This document shows, one piece after another, positions 7,209-13,668 of a stretch of 13,668 nucleotides of DNA (position 1 is its first letter; each line of letters starts with the position of its first letter). The notes beneath the pieces are model-generated. The model was not told the DNA's origin and did not search any database. It worked only from the letters and a program-made list of their open reading frames with translations. This stretch comes from Bacillota bacterium (GTDB lineage Bacteria > Bacillota > Clostridia > Christensenellales > CAG-138): positions 1 to 13,668 of the forward strand of contig JAEZGQ010000070.1 in NCBI GenBank assembly GCA_023416895.1. Direction: 5' to 3'. The position numbers were made by a program, and so were the translations under genes.

Positions 7209-8321
7209 TCAATAATCAAGGAGCAAACCGAGTACTGTGAGTACGGCTAATAACACCACATTCCAAAGCGTAAAAAGAAGCATGTACCTTCCGGTGTGGC
7301 CCTTATGGACGCTCGCGTACATTTTATAGGAAATTACGCTTGCCATGGAGGCAATGAGCGTACCCATGCCGCCGATGTTTACACCTGCCAAAAGCTCCTT
7401 TGCGCGGTCGGTAAAGCCCGAAAGCAAAATGACGGCAGGTACGTTGCTTGTAAACTGGCTCGTAAAAATGGCCGTCAAAAGCGTGTTTGCTTTTGTGATG
7501 CGCGACAAAAACGCATGGATCGGCTCAATACGCGCAAGGTTGCCCACAAAAACAAAAATCACGACAAACGTTAGAAGAAGGCTGTAGTCGACCGAAAAAA
7601 GCGTTTTGCGATCGGCGGCGAGCAATACAAAAAATATGGCTGCCGTGGCCGCCCAGTACGGCACAAAGCCGAAAACCGCCGAGACGGATGCACAAAAAAG
7701 CACCGCGTACAGTACGATTTTTTGCTTCGTTAACGGCTGCGGTGAAAAAGGCTCGCTCTGGCAAAGCGGCAGGGCCGGAAAAAGTAGGCAGCTTGCGCCC
7801 AAAAGAACCCCGCCCGCGCCGACGATGGGGAGCATTACCGTAAAAAACTCCGAAAGCGGTATTTCGTAATGGGTAAACAAGAAAAGGTTTTGCGGGTTGC
7901 CGATGGGGGTAAGCGACGAGCCGATGTTGGCGGCAACAGTTTGCAACACCACTAAAAATGCGCTCCAGCTGACCATGCCGCATACCGATAAAATGGTGAA
8001 TGTAATGGGGATGATGGCGATGAGCGCAACGTCGTTGGTGATGAACATGGAAAAGAAAAAGCAGGCGAACACCAGAAAAAACGCAAGCACGCGCAGGTTT
8101 TTAAGCCGTCCCGCAATGGCCAGGGAGATACGACGCAAAAGCCCCTCACGTTCCATACCTTTCACGGAGGCCATCAGGCAAAAAAGGCAGCCGAGGGTTT
8201 TCAGGTCGATGTAGGAGATGTATTCCGCGTCCGGCGGCACAAAAAACATGGAAACAACAGCCAATACGGCCGCAATGCTTAACACGGGCTCCCTTTTGAA
8301 AACGGCTTTCAATTTCGACAT
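7209..8321 (-). CDS. ArsB/NhaD-type (ion transporter superfamily) permease, substrate unknown
   Basis: This 370-aa polytopic membrane protein has about ten hydrophobic segments. Two pseudo-symmetric halves each carry a re-entrant, substrate-binding motif: FITNDVALIAIIP plus IGSSLTPIGNPQNLF in the first half, and TSQFTSNVPAVILL plus NIGGMGTLIASMAS in the second. These are hallmarks of the ArsB/NhaD/DASS group of secondary transporters (arsenite, Na+/H+ or dicarboxylates). At 370 aa it is somewhat shorter than the classic ArsB of about 430 aa. No ars regulator or reductase is nearby, so the substrate cannot be assigned. I chose the ATG at 8321 because GGAGG lies 4 nt upstream. A TTG at 8354 has no suitable site. 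Confidence 0.85.
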   Translation of the reverse strand: MSKLKAVFKREPVLSIAAVLAVVSMFFVPPDAEYISYIDLKTLGCLFCLMASVKGMEREGLLRRISLAIAGRLKNLRVLAFFLVFACFFFSMFITNDVALIAIIPITFTILSVCGMVSWSAFLVVLQTVAANIGSSLTPIGNPQNLFLFTHYEIPLSEFFTVMLPIVGAGGVLLGASCLLFPALPLCQSEPFSPQPLTKQKIVLYAVLFCASVSAVFGFVPYWAATAAIFFVLLAADRKTLFSVDYSLLLTFVVIFVFVGNLARIEPIHAFLSRITKANTLLTAIFTSQFTSNVPAVILLSGFTDRAKELLAGVNIGGMGTLIASMASVISYKMYASVHKGHTGRYMLLFTLWNVVLLAVLTVLGLLLDY

Positions 8322-8361
8322 GGATCCTCCAAAAACGCGCGTTTTATGGCTCAACCTCTCT

Positions 8362-8389
8362 ATTTTAGCGCAATCGGCGGCACTGTCAA
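8362..8389 (-). promoter_or_regulatory. Promoter of the transporter gene
   Basis: On the minus strand TTGACA (8384-8389) is followed after 16 nt by TAAAAT (8362-8367), about 40 nt before the transporter ATG. It lies immediately downstream of a terminator hairpin, so the transporter should be transcribed separately from pepF. Confidence 0.8.
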
Positions 8390-8400
8390 CGGGGGAGATT

Positions 8401-8441
8401 AAAAGAAAACCGCGCTTTCCGTTTGTAGACGGAAAGCGCGG
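8401..8441 (-). terminator. Terminator upstream of the transporter promoter
   Basis: A perfect 13-bp stem (CCGCGCTTTCCGT at 8410-8422 with 8429-8441) has a 6-nt loop. Read on the minus strand, it is followed by TTTTCTTTT, a classic intrinsic terminator. It would stop transcripts coming from pepF through the structured block. The plus strand has no T run after it. Confidence 0.88.
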
Positions 8442-8446
8442 CGTTG

Positions 8447-8614
8447 CTTCTCAGAAAAATGGCTTGCGCCATTTTTTGAGTTTTGCACGCTTTCACTGCA
8501 TGCTATACATGCGGCCGATCAAGCGTGAGAAGTACGAAAACCGGCGGTTTTCATCCGTTTCGGCGTACATGCCGCCGAAGCCGGAACAAAGTCAAGGGGC
8601 TGCGGCCCCTTGAC
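8447..8614. repeat. Intergenic block of nested inverted repeats (REP-like or structured RNA)
   Basis: This gene-free stretch holds at least five palindromes. CTTCTCA (8447-8453) can pair with TGAGAAG (8526-8532). Inside it, AAAAATGGC-TTGC-GCCATTTTT (8455-8476) forms a 9-bp stem, CACGCTT (8486-8492) pairs with AAGCGTG (8521-8527), and GCATG-CTATA-CATGC nests at 8498-8512. GAAAACC-GGC-GGTTTTC follows at 8536-8552, GTACG/CGTAC encloses it (8532-8536 with 8564-8568), and a 10-bp hairpin ends the block at 8591-8614. The density is far above background. It could be a repetitive extragenic element, a composite of terminators, or a structured RNA at the pepF 3' end. Open frames crossing it look spurious. 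Confidence 0.7.
8591..8614 (-). terminator. GC-rich hairpin after pepF, likely first terminator
   Basis: GTCAAGGGGC (8591-8600) and GCCCCTTGAC (8605-8614) form a perfect 10-bp stem with a TGCG loop, 30 nt past the pepF stop. On the minus strand it is followed by TTTGTT, a modest T run. Together with the stronger hairpin at 8410-8441 it suggests two-step termination. It may equally be the end of the repeat block. Confidence 0.55.
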
Positions 8615-8644
8615 AATCCCTGAGTTTCTTGTAAACGAAGCTTT

Positions 8645-10405
8645 CTATTTCGTAAGCTCCATGAATTCGTCGATCATTGCGGACACCACGCCGAGACTAT
8701 CCATCCAGAAATCCTCTTTTGTGATGTCGATGTCGGCCATTTTCGCAACGTCCTCCACGGTTTTTACCGTAGTTGCCTTCAAAAGCTCGCGGTACTTGGG
8801 TACAAAGCTATCGCCTTCTTTTTGGTATGCTGCGTAAAGCCCGCGGGCGAACAGGCCGCCAAACGCGTACGGGAAGTTATAGAAACTGAGCTCGGCGCTA
8901 TAATAGTGACTCTTGCAAACCCACATATACGGGTGCAGGTAATCGGGGTCAAGCCCATCGCCATAGGCCTGCTTTTGCGCGCGAAGCATAATAGCTTCAA
9001 GGTCGGACGGGAAGAGGAATTCTTTGTTGCGGCGCTCGAATACCTCGGTTTCAAACAGGTAGCGGGAGTAAATGTCCACAACCACCTGGTTGAGGTCGGA
9101 AAGTGTGGACTCGATGAGCATCAGTTTTTCTTCCTTGGTGGATGCCCGCTTCATCGCCGCCTGCATGATGATGGTTTCGTTGAATGTGGAGGCGGTTTCC
9201 GCAACCGGCATGGTATATTCCGTGTTCAAAGGGCTATGCACGCTGATCTGCTGGCCGTGGTAGGCGTGCCCAAGCTCATGCGCAAGGGTTACGCAGTCAC
9301 TCAAGCTGCCATCGAAGTTGGTGAGGATGCGGCTTTGCGTAATAAATGGAAGGTTCGAGCAGAAAGCGCCGCCAACCTTGCCCTTTCTCGGGGTGAAGTC
9401 GATCCAGTTTTCGTCGTAGGCGCGCTCGATCATCTCTACAAGGTCACTGCTGAAGGTGGAAAACTGTTCCACCAAAAGTGCTCTGGAGTCCTCAATGGTG
9501 TATTCACCGTTTGCAGCGCCCAAAAGCGCAAACATATCGTACCACGGAAGCCCGTTTTTATGGCCGAGCACTTCGCCCTTACGCTTTAAATACGCGCGGA
9601 ACTTCGGCAGATGCTTTTGGATGGCGCCAAACATCGCGTCAAGCGTCTCTTTTTTCATGCGGGAATCATCGAGCGTCATCTGCAAGGGCGATTCGTAGCC
9701 CCGAAGCTCACACAAATCGTTCACAAGGCCCTTGATGGAGTTGAGCGAAAATGCGACGCTGTCTTTAATTTTATCGTAGGCCTTTAGCTCCGCCTCGTAA
9801 GCGTCTTTGCGCTCTTTCGGGTCGTTGCTGTAAGCGAGGTTTCTTACCTGAGAAAGGGTGATTTTTTCGCCGCGGTAATCGACCTCCAACGTAGAGGTGA
9901 GGTGCTGATGCAAGTCGCTCCACGCGTTGCCGCCCGTAAGGTTCAGCTTGGCAATGACCTCCTCCACCTCGTCGCTCTTTAAATGTTTGCTTTTTTGCTT
10001 GATCTCGCGGAGCATGAATGCATGCTCTTGAAGGAGTGCGTCCTTCTCAATGAGCCCTTCCAAATCATTAACATCGGCCACATAGTGGTCAAACTTTGCG
10101 CGTGTCTTTGCAAGGTTGCTCATCATTTTTTGGATGCCGTTCATCTCCGCCTTGGTGATAGGGTCTGTGGTATCCACGGAGGAACGCAGAAAAATGTAGG
10201 AGCCCAGCTTTCTCGCAAGCACCGCAAGCTCACTTTGCTGCGTGAGAATCGCCTTGAGCGTTTCTAGCTCATTTTCGTGCGAAAGTCCGTCAGCAAACGT
10301 GTTGAGTTTCGCAACCAACTGCTCCAGCCGCTTTATATCGTCCTTGTAGTTTTGGGTATCGTAGCCTGAGTAAAGCGCGTCCAAATTCCATTTGCGTTCT
10401 TCCAT
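8645..10405 (-). CDS. pepF: Oligoendopeptidase F (M3B metallopeptidase)
   Basis: This 586-aa zinc peptidase cleaves short peptides in the cytoplasm. The zinc motif HELGH is at 376-380, and the third ligand is likely E403 in MPVAETASTFNE, the expected spacing for the M3 family. The long N-terminal helical region (about 1-200) is typical of PepF, and length (about 600 aa) fits. There is no signal peptide. GAGGTG lies 5 nt before the ATG at 10405 and a good promoter lies upstream. It appears monocistronic. No competence or transport genes are adjacent, so its role is probably general peptide turnover. Confidence 0.96.
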   Translation of the reverse strand: MEERKWNLDALYSGYDTQNYKDDIKRLEQLVAKLNTFADGLSHENELETLKAILTQQSELAVLARKLGSYIFLRSSVDTTDPITKAEMNGIQKMMSNLAKTRAKFDHYVADVNDLEGLIEKDALLQEHAFMLREIKQKSKHLKSDEVEEVIAKLNLTGGNAWSDLHQHLTSTLEVDYRGEKITLSQVRNLAYSNDPKERKDAYEAELKAYDKIKDSVAFSLNSIKGLVNDLCELRGYESPLQMTLDDSRMKKETLDAMFGAIQKHLPKFRAYLKRKGEVLGHKNGLPWYDMFALLGAANGEYTIEDSRALLVEQFSTFSSDLVEMIERAYDENWIDFTPRKGKVGGAFCSNLPFITQSRILTNFDGSLSDCVTLAHELGHAYHGQQISVHSPLNTEYTMPVAETASTFNETIIMQAAMKRASTKEEKLMLIESTLSDLNQVVVDIYSRYLFETEVFERRNKEFLFPSDLEAIMLRAQKQAYGDGLDPDYLHPYMWVCKSHYYSAELSFYNFPYAFGGLFARGLYAAYQKEGDSFVPKYRELLKATTVKTVEDVAKMADIDITKEDFWMDSLGVVSAMIDEFMELTK

Positions 10406-10449
10406 TGTGGCACCTCACGTATGATATTTTGATGTGTATACTCATTGCC

Positions 10450-10477
10450 ATTATACTCCAAAACACTTGTTTATCAA
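10450..10477 (-). promoter_or_regulatory. Promoter of pepF
   Basis: On the minus strand TTGATA (10472-10477) and a perfect TATAAT (10450-10455) are 16 nt apart. They lie about 45 nt upstream of the pepF start codon. Confidence 0.8.
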
Positions 10478-10600
10478 AGAGAGAACCTACACGGCAGCAG
10501 AGCGGAAACATTGTTGTTTTCGTTGGCTTTTTGCGAAACTTTTTTTGGTATGAAGAATGAATTTACCGAAAGTTCATAGAAAAACAGCATCTTTAAACGG

Positions 10601-10638
10601 TGGCGGCGTTGACCGCCATTTATGCAAAAGGGTATCAT
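10601..10638 (+). promoter_or_regulatory. Candidate promoter of the SpoIID-dockerin gene with overlapping palindrome
   Basis: TTGACC (10609-10614) and TATCAT (10633-10638) are 18 nt apart, about 55 nt before the ATG at 10692. A palindrome, TGGCGG-CGTTGA-CCGCCA (10601-10618), covers the -35 box and could be an operator. The promoter match is moderate, and a sporulation sigma factor cannot be excluded. Two similar direct copies of GAATTTAC(C)CGAAA occur in the same spacer, at 10559-10574 and 10655-10672. The rest of the 286-bp intergenic region shows no gene. Confidence 0.42.
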
Positions 10639-10691
10639 AAACAAAACACATGTCGAATTTACCCGAAATTTTGGTGAAACGGAGGCAAACG

Positions 10692-12422
10692 ATGCGCAAA
10701 CTGAGGAACGTTATCGCGCTGTGCCTTGCGCTTATCATCGTAGGCTTTGCGGTGCCGACGCGCGCCGCCGTGTTTTGCTCGGATGTGCGCGTGCAGCTTT
10801 CGATCGGGAAGCAAACGGAGCTCGTCTTTACCCCCGTGGGCAGCTTTGCTTTAAAGGAAGCGCCGGAGCTTTCGCTCGGCAACGACGAACTCACAATAAA
10901 AGCGGTAGGCGGGCGCGTATCCCTTACGGCGGGCAGAAAAACCGTTACCGGCGCGTCGCTTACGCTTCTAAGCGGCGGTTACGGCAAAACGGGGGACTAT
11001 ATCCGCCTTAAAAACAGCGCATACGGTACCTGCACCTACCTTGGCAACATGACCTTTGATGTTTATAAGGGCTCAATCCGTGCCATCAATACCTTGCCCA
11101 TCGAGCAGTATCTTTATGGTGTGGTGCCGCACGAAATGAGTAACCTTTTCCCGATTGAGGCACTTAAGGCGCAGGCGGTTTGCGCACGCGGTTACGCTGC
11201 AGCAAGGTGTTCCACATACGCTTCGCGTGCCTACGACCTTCTCGACACTTCGGAGGATCAGGTGTACCGTGGTTATGCCAGCAAAAACACCCGTGCCATC
11301 GCCGCCGTGAACGCAACGGCCGGCCAGGTGCTCACTTATGAGGGCGACATTGTAGAGTCGTTTTATTCCGCCTCCAACGGGGGACAAACCGAGCGCACCG
11401 GAAACGTGTGGTCATCGGATTATCCGTATTATATTAACGCCGATGACCCGTTTGACCTTTTGAACGCCTCAAGCATCGAGGAGAAGTCCTTTATCCCGCA
11501 CAAATACAATGAGGCGACGATAAGGCTTATGGATGCGAACGTGCTCCTTGCGCTTGAACGCGCGGCTTACGCGGCGGCGGAGCAGGAGGTAACGCTTTTA
11601 GAGACTGTGTCGGTCACACCCAAAAACCCAACATACGATTCGCCAAGCCGCTGCTATACCGAGGCGGAGGTAACGCTTATTGTCGGCTACGGTACCGGGG
11701 AGAAAGGTCAGCTCACGGTTACGCTAGCGCTTGAAACGCTGCGCTTTGGCAGCTTTGAAAACATGTTGGGGAGCCTAACCGCGAAAAAAACGCGCCTTCG
11801 CATGCGCGGTGCGGAAGTGGGGACTTACCGCGCAAACGGCGAAACCTATGATGGCTTTTTCCTTACCGAGCGGCGCTACGGCCATGGCGTGGGGCTTTCC
11901 CAGCGCGGCGCGCAGGAACGCGCGCGGGCGGGTCAGCCGTATACGGACATTCTTTCCTTCTATTATTTTAACACCACGCTCATCACCATCGGTACCTACG
12001 AAAGCGCGCCGAAGGTAGAGAGTGGCGTTTATAAAATCAAGCAGTGGGGCATAAGCGGCGTTGCGCCGGGTACCACACAAAAGAAGCTTCTTTCGGGGCT
12101 TTCGTCCGAGGGGACGCTTAGTGTTGTAAGCGCAAAGGGCATGCCTTTGGAGAACGAGGTGGGCACAGGCGCGTTTGTACGTGTTACCTACAATGGTGGT
12201 ACCGCATTTTTTGACCTGCCCATTGTGATCTACGGCGATCTAGATGGGAACGGTAACGTCGACACGGATGACGTAAAGGCGCTGCAAAGCCACTTGGCTC
12301 ATGCAACGCTTTTGACGGGCGCACGGCTTCGTGCTGCGGATGTTGACCGCGATGGTGAAGTGAACGATACGGATCTTTTGTTCCTCATCCGCGCCATTCA
12401 CGGCGACGAAACGATTGCTTGA
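10692..12422 (+). CDS. Secreted SpoIID/LytB-domain protein with C-terminal dockerin
   Basis: This 576-aa protein starts with a Sec signal peptide (about 1-25). A SpoIID/LytB domain follows (about 125-430). LPIEQYLYGVVPHEMS, ending at 150, holds the probable catalytic glutamate E148, then EALKAQAVCARGYA (156-169), QVYRG (190-194) and YGHGVGLSQRGA (396-407). Family members such as sporulation SpoIID cleave glycan strands of stem-peptide-free peptidoglycan as lytic transglycosylases. After the domain comes a small stalk module (about 440-513, with ISGVAPGTT and VGTG motifs). Next is a type I-like dockerin with two calcium loops: D516, D518, N520, D524, D527, and D550, D552, D554, N558, D561. I chose the ATG at 10692 (GGAGG 6 nt upstream; signal peptide begins there). 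The next gene, 13 bp away, encodes a cohesin-like protein, so this enzyme is probably docked onto it. Domain calls are strong; docking is inferred. Confidence 0.9.
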   Translation: MRKLRNVIALCLALIIVGFAVPTRAAVFCSDVRVQLSIGKQTELVFTPVGSFALKEAPELSLGNDELTIKAVGGRVSLTAGRKTVTGASLTLLSGGYGKTGDYIRLKNSAYGTCTYLGNMTFDVYKGSIRAINTLPIEQYLYGVVPHEMSNLFPIEALKAQAVCARGYAAARCSTYASRAYDLLDTSEDQVYRGYASKNTRAIAAVNATAGQVLTYEGDIVESFYSASNGGQTERTGNVWSSDYPYYINADDPFDLLNASSIEEKSFIPHKYNEATIRLMDANVLLALERAAYAAAEQEVTLLETVSVTPKNPTYDSPSRCYTEAEVTLIVGYGTGEKGQLTVTLALETLRFGSFENMLGSLTAKKTRLRMRGAEVGTYRANGETYDGFFLTERRYGHGVGLSQRGAQERARAGQPYTDILSFYYFNTTLITIGTYESAPKVESGVYKIKQWGISGVAPGTTQKKLLSGLSSEGTLSVVSAKGMPLENEVGTGAFVRVTYNGGTAFFDLPIVIYGDLDGNGNVDTDDVKALQSHLAHATLLTGARLRAADVDRDGEVNDTDLLFLIRAIHGDETIA

Positions 12423-12435
12423 GGGGGATTGAAGC

Positions 12436-13665
12436 ATGAAGGTTTTCTTACATAAAAAACGGCTCGCGCTTTTGCTGTTTGCGGCGCTCCTTATTGTTCC
12501 GTCAAGCACGTTGGCGGAGGCATCTTTGAGCGCTGAGGCCAATACCAAAAACATGCAGGTGGGCGATACGGTAAATGTAACGATCACCGTGAACGGCAAA
12601 AATATGTCTGTTGCGGAAGGCGTTTTTACCTATAACCCATCCGTACTTGCTTTTGCGGAAAGCAGTGACGGCGTATCTGACGGCTTTTTCAACCTCGTAT
12701 CTGCCCAAAAAGGCGGCTCAAATACGCTAACCGCGCGCATAAGTTTTACGGCCTTGGGTGCGGGCAACGCGAACCTTAAATTTACTTTAGAAAAGGTGCT
12801 CGGCTACGACGGCAAGGAGCAAGGCTCGGCAGAGGCGAGTGTCGCCGTTTCGGTTGATCAGCCGCAGGCAACGCCCACACCTACGCCGCTCAACTATGCC
12901 GCAGAGGGCGTTTTAGCGCAAAACGTGAAGGGTGCCGCGGAGACCATGTACATTTGGCGTTCGCTCGAAAACGTAACGCTGCCCTCGCGTTATCAGGAAA
13001 CCACGCTCAACTACCATGGCGAAACGGTTGCCGCCGCTACCGTGCCGGATAGCGATGCGCCCACGCTCCTTTACCTTTCAAACGCTGCGGGAAGCTTGGG
13101 CGGTTATTACATTTATAACCAAACTGCCGATACACTGTACGCCTACCAAACCGTTTCCTCCGTGTCAAAAACATACATTCTCCTTGAACCGGATGGTACG
13201 GTTCCGCTGCCCGAAGGGTTTACGGGAACCACCATTACCATCGATGAAAAGGATTATGCCGCGTGGAAGGCGCAGGATGCGCAGGGCGACGTTTACCTTT
13301 TATATGCGCGCAATTCTAACGGCGAGGTAGGGTATTATACCTACAATCCTGCGGATGAATCCTTCCAGCGCTATGCCGTAATGCCCGCGCGACCTGCGCA
13401 GCCCACGCTGCCGCCCGAAGCCACCGCTGAGCCGGTACCGGCCACACCCGTGCCTGAGCCCGCAACGCCCGCGCCTGAGCAAACGGGGAAAATTACCGTA
13501 ACCGGCACCGTGTTTTATGCAGTGTGCGGTGCGGCGGCGCTCCTGTTCCTGCTTGTGGTTGCCTTTGTTGTGCTGCGGCTCGTGGAGGATGCACGCCGCA
13601 AGCGTAGAGCCGCGCAGCGTAAAGCCGAGCGTGAGCGTGCCAAGGCGAGAGAGCTTGAACAATAA
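12436..13665 (+). CDS. Membrane-anchored cohesin-domain protein
   Basis: This 409-aa protein has a Sec signal peptide (about 1-29) and a cohesin-like beta-sandwich (about 30-140). Its motifs are QVGDTVNVTITV near the start, FTYNPSVLAF in the middle, and the LGYDGKEQGSAEASVAV end. A short Pro/Thr linker (142-151) is followed by two related ~60-residue modules (about 181-237 and 257-313), each running from an LP...TT motif to a GYY.YN motif. A second Pro/Thr/Glu-rich linker (317-350), one membrane span (about 357-381) and a strongly basic tail (382-409) follow. Topology should be cohesin outside and tail inside. GAGGGGG overlaps the upstream stop region and precedes the ATG by about 9 nt. There is no LPXTG signal. 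The likely partner is the dockerin of the preceding gene; other cohesin-fold uses are possible. Confidence 0.82.
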   Translation: MKVFLHKKRLALLLFAALLIVPSSTLAEASLSAEANTKNMQVGDTVNVTITVNGKNMSVAEGVFTYNPSVLAFAESSDGVSDGFFNLVSAQKGGSNTLTARISFTALGAGNANLKFTLEKVLGYDGKEQGSAEASVAVSVDQPQATPTPTPLNYAAEGVLAQNVKGAAETMYIWRSLENVTLPSRYQETTLNYHGETVAAATVPDSDAPTLLYLSNAAGSLGGYYIYNQTADTLYAYQTVSSVSKTYILLEPDGTVPLPEGFTGTTITIDEKDYAAWKAQDAQGDVYLLYARNSNGEVGYYTYNPADESFQRYAVMPARPAQPTLPPEATAEPVPATPVPEPATPAPEQTGKITVTGTVFYAVCGAAALLFLLVVAFVVLRLVEDARRKRRAAQRKAERERAKARELEQ

Positions 13666-13668
13666 AGA

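Noticed and set aside
7209..8321. Arsenite efflux operon
   Set aside because: The permease belongs to the ArsB/NhaD group, but no ArsR, ArsC or ArsA gene is adjacent, so an arsenic role is not supported.
8218..8613. A 131-aa open frame on the plus strand through the structured block
   Set aside because: It is antisense to the transporter start and runs through palindromes. It has no ribosome binding site or domain pattern.
8822..9589. A 255-aa open frame on the plus strand
   Set aside because: It lies wholly antisense to pepF, whose M3B motifs are clear. It has no recognizable domain and is explained by GC-rich codon usage of the opposite strand.
10692..13665. Part of a classical cellulosome cluster
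   Set aside because: There are no glycoside hydrolases, no carbohydrate-binding modules, only one cohesin, and the enzymatic partner is a peptidoglycan-type lytic domain.

Overview
The window looks like chromosomal DNA of a Gram-positive, Clostridia-type Firmicute with moderately high GC. The reasons are clean GGAGG-type ribosome binding sites, sigma-A-like promoters, hairpin-plus-T-run terminators, a UPF0735/PheB ACT protein, a SpoIID-family protein, and dockerin/cohesin domains. All protein genes appear complete and I see no frameshifts. I see no insertion sequence, phage gene or CRISPR array. The species cannot be named from the sequence alone.

Layout. (1) Positions 2-77 (minus): a tRNA-Glu(CTC) with encoded CCA and its own near-perfect promoter. 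(2) Positions 139-2929 (minus): an overlapping operon thrC-thrB-pheB, encoding threonine synthase, homoserine kinase and an ACT/helix-turn-helix protein. (3) Positions 3052-6538 (plus), divergent from it: hom-lysC-asd, encoding homoserine dehydrogenase, aspartokinase and aspartate-semialdehyde dehydrogenase, closed by a strong terminator. Regions 2 and 3 together encode all five enzymes from aspartate to threonine, fired from one 122-bp divergent promoter region. (4) Positions 6723-7103 (plus): a DgkA-family lipid kinase with its own promoter. It shares a bidirectional terminator hairpin with (5) a convergent ArsB/NhaD-type membrane transporter at 7209-8321 (minus). (6) Positions 8406-8614: a gene-free block packed with inverted repeats. 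(7) Positions 8645-10405 (minus): oligoendopeptidase F.

(8) Positions 10692-13665 (plus) hold the most unusual part. Two genes 13 bp apart encode a secreted SpoIID/LytB-type peptidoglycan-cleaving protein ending in a two-repeat dockerin, and a secreted protein with an N-terminal cohesin-like domain, a tandem repeat region, a Pro/Thr-rich linker, one C-terminal membrane span and a basic cytoplasmic tail. The simplest reading is a self-contained, non-cellulosomal cohesin-dockerin pair. In it, the membrane protein captures and positions a cell-wall lytic enzyme. The domain calls come from visible motifs. The interaction between the two proteins is inference.
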